A stretch of 64,000 nucleotides of DNA from Selaginella tamariscina (Eukaryota; Streptophyta; Lycopodiopsida; Selaginellales; Selaginellaceae), in NCBI GenBank assembly GCA_003024785.1, contig PUQB01000373.1, forward strand, positions 1 through 64,000, written 5' to 3'. Positions 36,985 through 46,975 of the stretch are shown here, in pieces. Below the pieces are notes generated by a model, which saw only the letters and a program-made list of their open reading frames with translations, was not told the origin of the DNA and made no database searches. How positions within the stretch are numbered: the stretch's first letter is position 1; the number at the start of each line of letters is the position of its first letter. The translations under genes and the position numbers were made by a program.

Positions 36985-39223
36985 GGGACGTGTAAGTGTG
37001 GGAGTTGTGTGAGTGTAATCGTTCTTAGTAGGTGGGGAGGAGGACGCTGAGAATGTTGACGAACGCACAGAGGAGCAAGAAGCAAAGAAGAAAGATTCTC
37101 ACAAAAAAGTAATGCATTATTATATATAATATTATGTATGTGCTTATAATAACTTTATACTTGTGTTTCTATTTTGCAGACAGATCGTGCAAGCACTTTA
37201 GAAACTTTTGAGAATCTCAATCTGAAACAATTTGATGGTATGTTGATTTGTGTGTGTGTGTGTGTGTGTGTGTGTAACAGACGTAGGGATCATCACATAG
37301 TTTGTTATACTTACAGATGCATATGTGCATGCACATATCAATACATATATATGTATATGCGGTGCTTCCTATACAAGCGAATATGCATGGGCACACACAC
37401 TAACATACCATAGTTATATTCTGCGTTTTGCAGTAACACTGAACGTTGATCCCCTGTTTCATCAAACGTCTGCACAGTTTGATGAAGGTGGTGCAAAGGG
37501 GCTTCTTCTCAACACACTTAGCGTTTACAGAGGGTGTGAAATACTCTTCGACTCTCTTGACGTTCCTGAGAAGTGCATGAGTGTTGATCTTCCAAAAGAT
37601 CCACCAACGATCGATTTATCTTTTGTGGCTGGTATGCTATAGTGTATATGTGCTTGTATGCATATTTGCTCATATTTACTATACATACATACATGTATAA
37701 ATGAGGGATTGTTTTGTAATATACACTATGTACCTATCCACACATATATGGATAAATACACCCTCTATATCCTGAATATTGTGAACTTTTAGACGGTAAG
37801 TATGGCTTGCTGGTGTGTCTAATATATGTATAGATATAATACACTGTATTTGGGTATCCCATAATATGAGAGTGATATCTACATACGTATACATCCATGC
37901 ATATTTATATTATACCTCTTTTATTATCTATTATCTATGTATATTTCCCCTGATTTTTCATCTCTCCCCTATAGATAGATAGATATAGATATATAAGGCA
38001 ATTTTCCCTATGTGTGTGTGTATCTCTCTTTTTTTATCAGATGTAATGCAAGAGATATATTCAAACAAGGACAGAGAAATCTCACCATCTCTCAGTGAGA
38101 TTGTGAAATTGCTCGATAATCCACTCCGAAAGGCTGCTGAGACGGAGCAAACATGCAATTTCACGGTGTGTACAACTAGATTTAATTTTACATTTCCGTA
38201 CGTCTATAAATATATGTAGAGATAGAGGGGTGGGGAGTGATACCAAAGCTTTATTTGCAGGATGAAGACACTAATAGTTTCTTTAATGACGAGTTTAATG
38301 ACAATAACACGGGTGAAGTGTTTGATGACCCTGAGGAACGAGCTGATTATTTTCCTGATGAAGGAAATACAAGTCCAGGAGCAATGTCTTATACAAACTC
38401 TCCTGAGCACCATGACGAGGTATATATATCATATATACATACGTATGTACGTACATGTTTGTATAGAATTAGAGAGTATTCCTATTATGCATATACATTA
38501 CCTATACTACCTGTTTGTTTATACATGTACTTATGTATTGTGTGTGTGTGCGTGTATGTTTATTTTATTCTTTTTAGGGCGATTTTGTAAATGGATATGT
38601 CAACGGAGACAGTATAACAATGACGGAAGAAGACACTATAGATTGGTTGAAAGAAGGCATGGGTATTCCTACAAAGAGAAATGCGTGGGCCGGTGCAGAT
38701 TACTGGAAGTTCGTAAGACCAAAAGGTGTGTGTGTGTTTGTGTGTGTTTCACAAAGATACATAGTTGTTCATACTACTAACTGGTTCAATTTGTTTTTTT
38801 GATGTATAATAATGGTATATGTACTCACACACAAACATACAGGTGATACGGATGTGAAACCTGAGAAAGTGACCAAAAAGAAGAAAGAGCCATTTTCTTT
38901 AGTGTACACAAAGGAAAACATTCCCGAGTTTGATACGGCGCTTTTCGCTAAACCTCGTGATTTACGAGCTAACCTTTTACCGCAGTCAAGGCAAACTGTC
39001 AGCACCACGTTACCAGAGGATCTAAGGTATAAAGCAGATGATTTACTGCGGCTTTTCCTGCGGCCTTCAGTCATGGTACGTATATACATATGTATCTGTG
39101 TGCCTCTGTGTGTGTGCGTGCGTAGAAATAGACAATCACACACACACACTTACCCACGTTTGGTACTAACCAATTTCTTTTGCTATTAGTGTGTACGTGG
39201 TCGACTGAGGACAACGGGTAACA

Positions 39224-39277
<54 letters not shown>

Positions 39278-40272
39278 ATATAGATGTGTGTGTGTGTGTG
39301 CAAACATACTCATTCTCATTCAGTTTAGTAACTATAACATGTTTCTTTTTACAGGACGTGTAAAATCTAAAGAATCCCCATCTGATACATGGGATGGTGG
39401 GAATGACGGGATTCATGGGGATTTTTGGACTGGAGATGATAATGGCCATAGTGACATTGAAGATAATGGCGATGAATTGATCACACAACCTCGAAAGGTG
39501 TGTGCACGCGTACATTTATATTTATCATATCGTATAGTTTTCATATATAACTGATTAACAATAATATATATTATATATATATCTGTGTGTTTTGCATTAT
39601 TTTAATTATTATGTTAATAAGTTTAATCATTAACATTATACACTGATTTAATTATTAAGATTTTTGTTTAACACACTACAGGTTAAGAAAATCGAAGTGG
39701 ACTACGATAAGACATCAAAGGTAGTCGATGTTCGAGCATTGAAGGAGAGCATATGGGAAAGTATTCAAGTGACATGTCATAAGGTCCGGATTTATTTAGT
39801 CTTTGATAGTTAAACTGCATGAACTTTGCATGCGTGTGTGTGTGTGTGCGCGTACGCAAGAATAATCTTGAATATTTAACATTAAGCAACATATTAGACA
39901 CAGGTTTAACGTTTATATCTAGTTATGTGTATGCCCATTTTGCGTGTTTTCTTCACTTGTAGAATGATGATAGCGAGCATGAAGGAATACAATTTAGTGA
40001 CTTGCTCGAGCATGAAGGAATACAATTTAGTGACTTGCTCGAGAAAGTACCAGAAGACAGTCCAGCACCCAAGGTAACAAGTTTATCGGCTAACTAAGCT
40101 CGGCTAATTACGTTTTACTGCAGACGAACTGTCCGTCCACTTGTGCTTCATCTGCTTATTGCACTTGGCAAATGAACACGGGCTTGTAATCAAGGATTGT
40201 CCGACCATGAATGAACTTCTCGTTTTTAATGTGCAACAACAACAGCAGCAGCAACAACAAGAACAATACTAA
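36189..40272 (+). CDS. Condensin subunit CAP-H (CND2/Barren), copy 1
   Basis: CAP-H is the kleisin that bridges SMC2/SMC4 in condensin I, needed for chromosome condensation. The first exon (36189-36479) starts 'MVSEVMAEPEG'. The next, 36554-36655, has 'TWDLKLIDYLPELVK', and 36807-36930 has 'CTLEASAKIYSCRVDSVH', diagnostic of the family. Later exons give 'DPLFHQTSAQFDEGG', 'LPKDPPTIDLSF', 'ADYWKF', the 'KPEKVTKKKKEPF' stretch and 'TYDK'-like 'DYDKTSKVVDVRALKE'. The last exon ends '...LVFNVQQQQQQ'. Two oddities: an 11-codon tandem duplication at about 39983-40048, and an apparent one-base loss at about 40073. The latter would put the last exon out of frame (stop at 40187-40189) relative to copy 2. 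Confidence 0.88.
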
Positions 40273-40520
40273 ACTCACCAAGGTAGGATTACACGCGTGC
40301 TTAAGAGAACCATACAAACAACATATTGAAATATATCTGCATATATTTATGTACTCATACTTGGTACACATGCACACATGCGCATTTCTGTTTCAGGATG
40401 TAGAACGTCTTTATACAAGGTTATACACAACATTGTGAAGAACTGTATCATCAATAGTATGATTGAAACTTTGATTAATTGCACCCAGAATATAATTTAA
40501 CAATTTAATTAAAAAAAAAA

Positions 40521-40730
40521 CTATTCAGTCTTACTGCCTTCGGAATCCACTTTGGGCAGTCTCTGTATTTGTTAGACAGTTAGATATGTGAGAGAGATTA
40601 ATTAGTACGAAATTACCAGATCTGGCTTGATTATGTTGTGAACAACAGAGGCGCCAGAAAACGCGGCTGTGAACATGACTACATACGAGACGAACGTAGA
40701 CGGCATTTGCACTCTCGTCACTCTGCCCAT
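40521..40730 (-). CDS. UQCC6/Brawnin-like mitochondrial small protein, copy 1
   Basis: A 51-residue protein from two minus-strand exons: 40617-40730 (38 codons exactly) and 40521-40562 (13 codons plus stop), with GT-AG signals. Its core, 'MFTAAFSGASVVHNIIKPDL', resembles the single-pass segment of Brawnin/UQCC6, which has a hydrophobic helix followed by 'VVHxxYxPDL' and helps assemble respiratory complex III. The product is shorter than the ~70-residue animal protein. It converges tail-to-tail with CAP-H, only about 250 bp apart. The same frame and splice sites are kept in copy 2, which supports coding. The family call is by eye. Confidence 0.65.
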
Positions 40731-40895
40731 CTGCACCCTAAACCCTAAATCGAATATACTTCGTATCTTAAACAATATATTCTTATATTGTATATACATA
40801 TATATACACGTGTTATGTATGGGCTATATATGGTATATATTATGTCTCAACAAAGACAAAGAAATGAATCATTCCATACTGAAACACTTCATTAA

Positions 40896-41277
40896 GAGGC
40901 GGTTCACATGTGCCCTCACCCTCACGTGAAGGTGAAGGTGAGGGTGAGGGTCACACGTGACCTATTTACTCTCGTGTTATTAATTTAAATTTAATAAATT
41001 TAATTTTTTAAAATAAAATAAATATAAATTAAAATTGTAAGCATCTCATTTATATATACTTTAATATAAAATAAAATAAATTAAAAATCTTTATTATTTA
41101 TATTAATATATTTTTAAAATCTTTATTTAAACTTATTGTAATGAGACACGTGACAAGAAAAAGTATATTTTCACCCTTACGAGGGTGAGGGAATTTAATT
41201 AAATCTAGGCTGATTTAAAATCTTGCCCTTGAGACCCTCATGAGAGTGAGGGTAAAATAGCACATGTGAACCGCCTC
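40896..41277. mobile_element. 382-bp MITE with TAA target duplication
   Basis: Terminal inverted repeats 'gaggcggttcacatgtgc' (40896) and its complement ending at 41277. It is flanked by TAA on both sides (40893-40895 and 41278-41280). The allele-like empty site is visible in copy 2 at about 52973-52985 ('cattaaagaactgag'). Internal subterminal 'CCCTCAC/GTGAGGG' repeats are present and there is no coding capacity. A 3-bp TAA duplication fits the PIF/Harbinger (Tourist) group. Confidence 0.92.
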
Positions 41278-41280
41278 TAA

Positions 41281-41812
41281 CGAACTGAGATGTGTTTGTA
41301 CTTGTGTGTATCTATGTACGTGTGAGAGAGAAAACTTTGAACGATGCATGTACGACTGTGGCAGACATGTGGAGGGAAAAACATGTCACAGGGGAACTGA
41401 AATTGCGAGGTAGAGGGAGGGAAAAAAAACGTAAAATCGTAAGAAATTCATGTGTAACCAATATTATATCTTCTGACATACCACAAGTGCTTGAATATTA
41501 TTATTCATGTCATTTTTCCTTATATGAATGAAGAATGAATTTGTTAAGAACTACTCAAGCATGTTTAACAATGACATTAACTTAGTCAAATCCAAACATG
41601 CATAACATCCTCAAGCATTTTTAATAATACTTATTTAAATGAAGATATAAATTACCTTTTTACTTTGAAGCATTGCAACATACATATACATACAATATAC
41701 ATAATTTTTTGTACATACAAGCTAACCTCTTTAATTATGTTAAAAAGTGGTTAAGACACATTCCATTTTCGTGCTAGCCTGGTATTTAACTGCAGATGAA
41801 GAGAGTTTATCT
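41281..41812. other. Spacer: end of duplication, then AT-rich DNA
   Basis: The tail of the duplicated segment runs to about 41440. Beyond it is AT-rich sequence with no feature recognised before the gene-fragment block. Confidence 0.4.
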
Positions 41813-42143
41813 CTAGGAGCAGAAATGCAACCAGGAAAGAATCTCACGAAGATCAATGTAGGGTAAGTCCGTGTGCTCGTCTTCCCAGCCGTCCAAAACG
41901 TACATATTCCCGGTGTCGGCCTCATAGTAACCTACACCGAGCCTGGAACAGGACGGTCTTATCAGCAAGAACATGCAAGGAACCGAGAGCGCTACCTCGA
42001 GCTCTGCATTATGAACGCCATGTACACCTAACACGAAATGCCGACCATATTGACCTCAAAATGCTCACCTTGGACTCGGATTCCTCTCGGTCGAGCAGAT
42101 CGTCGATCCGATCGATCTGGGCGTGCCTTGAAGCGCTCTCCAT
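41813..42143 (-). pseudogene. MSH5-like N-terminal fragment
   Basis: Minus-strand frames contain 'ALSVPCMFLLIR', then 'RLGVGYYEADTGNMYVLDGW' and 'EDEHTDLPYIDLR'. These resemble the N-terminal mismatch-recognition-like region of MSH5, a meiotic MutS homologue (compare 'GRRIGVxYYD...LxVLExWED'). Only this short region is present: no connector, lever or ATPase domain follows. A probable start 'MESASRHAQIDRIDDLLD' lies at 42143. The assignment is tentative; the truncation is clear. Confidence 0.45.
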
Positions 42144-42214
42144 GTCAAATGAAGTAGGGTTCTTCAAATGATTCAAACGGCAACAAATATACCATTGTAT
42201 TTTCACGAAAGAAC

Positions 42215-43056
42215 TTAATCATCGTCCTCGTCGGACCCGCTAGCCGTGCTTTGACGAACGCTGCGCTTTGCTTCCTGAGAAGGCTTGGGTCTGCTCACAG
42301 ACCCTTCACCGTCGACCGTGATGAGCCCCGAGCCGGTTGTGAATTCGTCCGTTCCACCAAGCTGGTCGAACCCAACCTGAGAACAGAAAATGTGAGCTGA
42401 AAATCGAGCACAAAACCAAGAAGAGAAAACAAGGGGAAACAACAGAGAAAACCAGAAACTCACCACATAGTCGTCAACCTTTCATCAAGGCTAAGGTCGG
42501 AAGGACAACGATCTTCAACCTGTCGGTGAGGAAAGGACTCTTCTCGGCATGGATCTTCAAGAACGGGTGCTGTTTAGCCAGGATGATTAAGTGCTTGTCC
42601 ATGACATGGAGCAAAAGCTCTGAAGAAAAACAAAGGAGAAAACAAAACAAGCCAGCTCTCTCGGTAGAAGTGGCAAACCACTTGGTCGCTCTTCTTCACA
42701 GTGGAGAGAAGAAGTCTTTCTTGGTGATCTCTTGATACTCACCGTGGCCCTGAGACAACCACTGTTGCTTCTTAGCAGCCATCTTGCTTCAGCTGTCGCA
42801 GACGCTGCTCCCTCAGATTTTCAATGTGGTCGTCGTCTTCAAGCATGTTGAGCTTTGAGATCTCATCGTCTAACTGATCCTCTATGGCCTTGGCGACCGT
42901 CAATACTTGCTGCTCTACCACCTGCCATGGATCGACACCGACAATGAGCAAATGTAGGCATTCAAAAATGTAGGCATCAATTAGGTCGGAAGAATGCAGA
43001 TCGCCGCGACTTCGAAGAGCAATGCCGCGCTCGACCAATCCTACCTTCTGAATCAC
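42215..43056 (-). pseudogene. TXNDC9/phosducin-like (thioredoxin-domain) pseudogene
   Basis: Minus-strand fragments in changing frames match thioredoxin domain-containing protein 9 from end to end. They are 'VEQQVLTVAKAIEDQLDDEI', 'LREQRLRQLKQ', 'AAKKQQWLSQGHGEYQEI', 'KKSDQVVCHFYRESW', 'HAEKSPFLT', 'RLKIVVLPTLAL' and C-terminal 'VGFDQLGGTDEF...RSVRQSTASGSDEDDD'. Small indels shift the frame near 42784, 42726 and 42500. The intact protein is a cofactor of the CCT chaperonin in tubulin and actin folding. As written the gene cannot encode it; sequencing error is the alternative. Confidence 0.75.
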
Positions 43057-43135
43057 GTCTTGTTCCGTTCCGTCCCGTACTACGTATATAAGGGACTTGA
43101 AATTAGACTGGAAATAGGAAGAACCCTAATTCTTT

Positions 43136-44078
43136 CTTCAACAAGTACTATCCTCCGGATTTCGATCCGGCCAAGATCCCCAGGCGACGGGAGCCCAAGA
43201 ACCAGCAGATTAAGGTTCGTATGATGCTTCCGATGAGCATCAGATGTAGTACTTGCGGTAACTACATCTACAAGGGGACCAAGTTCAATTCGCGGAAGGA
43301 AGATGTGGTTGGGGAGGTAAGCACTCTGGGTTTGTAGTTTTTCGGACGTTTCTGAGCTCGAGTTTTTGCTGGTTTTTCCAGACGTATCTGGGAATACAAA
43401 TATTCAGATTTTATTTCAAGTGTACAAAGTGCTCAGCCGAGCTTGCCATGAAAAACGGATCCCCAGGACAGCGACTACGTCATGGAATCTGGTGCAACAC
43501 GTAATTTTGAACCTTGGAGAAATCAAGATGAGGTACGCCCTGTTCGGCTTGTAATGGCCCTGAGCTAATATACTCTTCTGCAGGCTTTAGAAAGTGAAAA
43601 AATGGGGGACGCCATGAAGGCTTTGGAGAATAAAACCATGGACTCGAAGCACATTTTAGCTGCTTTGGACGAGATGAAGTCGATGCGAGCGAGACATGCC
43701 CGAGTAAATACTGAAGATATGCTTGCCGCCTTATGAAGAACGGCCGAGTTGAAGGAGAAGGAACTGGCAGAAGAGGACGAAGCCGTCATTCGGTGAGTAA
43801 GTCTACAGAAAACCGTCCGGCTCCCACTTACTGACTTGTCTTTGTTTTGTACTCCAGAATTCCCAGGGCTATGTTCGACGTTTGGAGGATGAGGATTCAG
43901 ATAGATGAGGACGACCAATCTCGAGCTAAAAAGGCAAAAGTGACAGAAACCACGGCCCCAATAGCCGAGAAGCGGCCTCCTCTGGCCTCAACGCCAACGT
44001 TCAAACCCAAGATAGTCGCAGTCAAAGCCAAGCCGGTTGTGGGCCCATCGAGATGGGCAGGCTGTTCTAGCTGACTCT
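43136..44078 (+). pseudogene. YJU2/CCDC94 (CWC16) splicing factor pseudogene
   Basis: Yju2 promotes the first catalytic step of splicing. Exon-like blocks give '[16 protein letters not shown]', '[20 protein letters not shown]' (zinc-binding Cys pair), 'FYFKCTKCSAELAMK' (second Cys pair), 'ESGATRNFEPW' and 'ALESEKMGDAMKALENKT', ending 'PVVGPSRWAG'. Three defects appear. No ATG encodes the usual short N-terminal leader. An extra A near 43455 shifts the frame in 'AMKTDP'. An in-frame TGA at about 43735 follows 'DMLAAL'. The gene is divergent to the TXNDC9-like pseudogene with under 100 bp between them. Confidence 0.8.
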
Positions 44079-45298
44079 GACGAGGATTAGAAAGCATGTG
44101 TGTATTGCTAGCTGAAGCAGAGAGCAAGATTGGAATCAGTTCAAGGCGTTTTGAAGGCTCATCCAGCACAGAGCTGCGAGCAGAACGAGCACAAGTGGGT
44201 TCTCATGGATGCTGCAGCCTCCGGAGTTCCTGGTTCCCATGGTAGTGGTGGTAGTGTTACTATCAACAGTCGAATCGAGCGCCAAGCTGCCGTTCCGATC
44301 AAATCAGTTTCAGCCAGCGCAGAGTAGCAGAGGTATGTGCCTTATCGAAGGGTATATGCAACTGTCGTAACCTGTATCAACACCAGAAATGAGCAACAAG
44401 GAAGCCGTTGACTAACTTGACTTACTTGGGTGAACGTTGGTAAGCTGGGCGCAGCCACGGAAGTCGCAGGTACCATTACCTTGAACGTTACGTTGGTAGT
44501 AGCTGTTGAAGGCGAAGGAAGCATGGGACGCAACCTGGTTGGGCATGTAGCAAGCACCACCCGGTTGTACCGGATCCGCAATCCCAGTTAAGTGCCGTGC
44601 TTAAGGCGGCGTCCGGTGCTCCGGGCTTTGCTACCCACCACCGTCGCTGCAGTTGCCCGTCTCGTAGTATGCGGTATCTCGTCGGCTGTGTGCTTGAGCC
44701 GAGCCATGGCCGTGGCGGTAGCATTGAGAACGGCGTCGAGGATGCATGTATAGTCGAGCCCGGTGGAGACGCCCAGGTCGAGCCCGGTGGAGACGCCGAG
44801 GACGCCCGAGTTGGGGTGGCAGAGGGCGTAGTCGAGCGACGTGACCGAGCTACTGTCGCGGTAGATTGCGGTGGCTGAGCAGCAGCAGCGACCGGGCCGA
44901 GGCAAGGAAGTCGAGCAGCGGAGCCGCCGGCGTGGAAGAGTTGAAGAATGCCCGAGATGGCGGGAAGCCGCCCAAGACGGCCTCACAGGACACGGCGCGG
45001 CGGTGATGAAAACCTTGGAAGAGAAAGATTGAGAATCTGAGATCGCTTAGCAGCTTGGCCTTGGAGAATCGGAAGACGACGCTACCGTCGGCCGTCAAGT
45101 AGAAATCCGGCTTCACCTTGGAGAAGATCCGGACGACTTGGCCTTGAGCATGTCTACGAGTCTGGAGGATCACAACAAGATTGTCACAGTGGCAACTCAT
45201 TGCATGTCTTTGCAGCTAGAAATTTTGACAAAACATACTTAAATTGGCCATTCTGTTTTTAAAAGAGAAGGACCTAAAAAGCCGGCCCCAGAAAAATT
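44079..45298. other. GC-rich block without recognised gene
   Basis: Long overlapping frames on both strands (for example 44588-44986 and 44850-45200, minus) reflect GC richness. A 24-bp tandem duplication lies at about 44755-44805 (encoding GLD-type repeats on the minus strand). The minus frame 44850-45200 holds 'VKPDFYLTADGSVVFRFSKA', which looks protein-like but is unknown to me. Could be further captured gene fragments. Confidence 0.35.
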
Positions 45299-46933
45299 CT
45301 AACTTGCAAACCCAAGCACTTGTGCCTTTAACTCTTCCTTGGTCATTAACTTTGTGGGAATCCTGGGCCGGCTTCGCGTCCTGTACGGCGTTATGTGCTC
45401 GTTTGGCGAGCCAGTGGAAAAGCCTGCAATAAAAGGCATCAACAACACAGCTACAACTTACAAACTCACTTACTTTCTAACGGATGCTGCTCTTCCCACT
45501 CATCAATTGGCGTCTTGAAATTCACCGGGAATGTGTACTCAACAAGTTGATTCTGCAGAATCGCCTGGCTCATGACTACCATGAAAAAGAAACTGTGTTA
45601 GCATGATATAGAAAAACAAATGCAGAAAAGAACTTACACTCGAATGAAGTCTCATCAGCTTGCAGCCGTATTTTCTGTCTAGCGTGCCATCTATCGTGCC
45701 ACTTCTTCCGAATCTTCAACTCCTCATCAAGATCTCGAACACTCTGGACATGCAACTCTACGCCATGCAAACTCTTAACCTTTCTCCTTGACTGCTGCCT
45801 GGGCAACTTGCCGCCATCCACCCGAACAACTATACCTCGCAAGATGCCCAAACCGTTGAATACAGGAACCCCAATTTGCCTCACCATTGCAGACGGGTAA
45901 ATGATAACTTCAGGCTCTGTCTCTTTTCCCTTCACCGAGTCCAGCGTTAACGCTGGAACCGCACCTAGCGTAGGATAGCTGTCAAATATCACCACCTCTA
46001 CTCCTGGATGAGCAGTCCCCAGCTGAACCAACACGCAGGCATCAAAGCTCTGACTCTCAACCGGCTCCAGCACTGCAACAGCATTCTGCTGATCAACAAC
46101 TTTGCACTCGTAGCAAGCTCCTAAACTAGGGAACTTGACCACGATCACCACTTCTTCTTCATCGCGACCCCCTTGCTCATGTTCAATGCAAGCTTCTGCT
46201 GTCAAGCAAACCCCATTTGGCTTCACCAGAGTTGCAACACCAGTTGGTGATTCCAAACTCAGAATTTCCTGCTGCTGCCTTGCTCCAGTGCCATCTCTTC
46301 TCTTTCGGGCTATGACGTGCACCGATCCAATGAATTTCCTAACCTTCTCGCCTAAAAGCTTGATATTTTGCTGCCGTGACATGTGGCAGTGCAGCTCCAA
46401 CGAGTAGGAATAGAGTCCATTGCCTTAAAAACAGAGACATGAACGGGTCAGAAACAGAGACACGAACGGGTCAGAAACAGAGACATAGTGCTCGCATCAG
46501 ACCCACCTTTGTAGAACGCATCGAATCGAGCGCGCGATCTCCTTACGCTCATCTCACGAAGCCTCTGGTGGTCAATCTTAGGCTGCTTCCTTTTGAATGC
46601 TTGCGAAGTCGGCATTGCACGGCCACTACCATCACTACGGCTTGGAACCCTAGCACTAGTACCGGTGATGATGATGGGAGTCTCCTCCGACATCCCATCC
46701 CCAAGGCCAGCAGAAGTAGAGACTTGCCTTATTTGATTTGCATCCATGATGGAGAGCCCATTTGCGTCCTTGAGCATTACCACGCGTCCGACAGTAAGCG
46801 AAGCAGGATCGAGCCCAAAGTAGCCCGCAATGCCATCGACAATCAAACGGTTGGAGCCTGGATCCATGGGGAAAGCCAAGGCCCCTTTCTCTGGCGCCCC
46901 ACTGCTCCTCACCCACACCATCGTCTGAGCCAT
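45299..46933 (-). CDS. Unknown protein: N-terminal domain plus trypsin-fold-like pseudoprotease
   Basis: I assemble four minus-strand exons with GT-AG ends: 46507-46933, 45638-46423, 45474-45575 and 45299-45423. They total 1440 nt, an unbroken 479-residue frame. Residues 1-90 ('MAQTMVWVRSSG...SEETPIIITG') look like a small alpha/beta or ubiquitin-like domain. A basic linker follows, then 'GNGLYSYSLELHCHM'. A central region aligns by eye with the neighbouring protease-like gene. Where that gene has 'VVVTAKHC' this has 'VCLTAEAC', and where that one has 'NSSGGPIF' this has 'RQIGVPVF'. So catalytic His and Ser appear absent. The C-terminal exons encode a charged tail. Function unknown; a pseudoprotease or regulatory partner is inference. 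Confidence 0.6.
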
Positions 46934-46975
46934 GGCTCAAGGAACCCTAAAACCCTTACGATGCTTTTGGTGCAA

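Larger units (their letters stand above)
37224..41440. repeat. Segmental duplication, copy 1
   Basis: About 4.2 kb nearly identical to 49356-53150. It begins inside a CAP-H exon at 'gaaacaatttgatggt' and ends in the purine-rich 'gggagggaaaaa' tract. It includes introns and microsatellites, so it is a DNA-level duplication, not retroposition. Copy 1 is longer by a 382-bp MITE. Confidence 0.95.
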
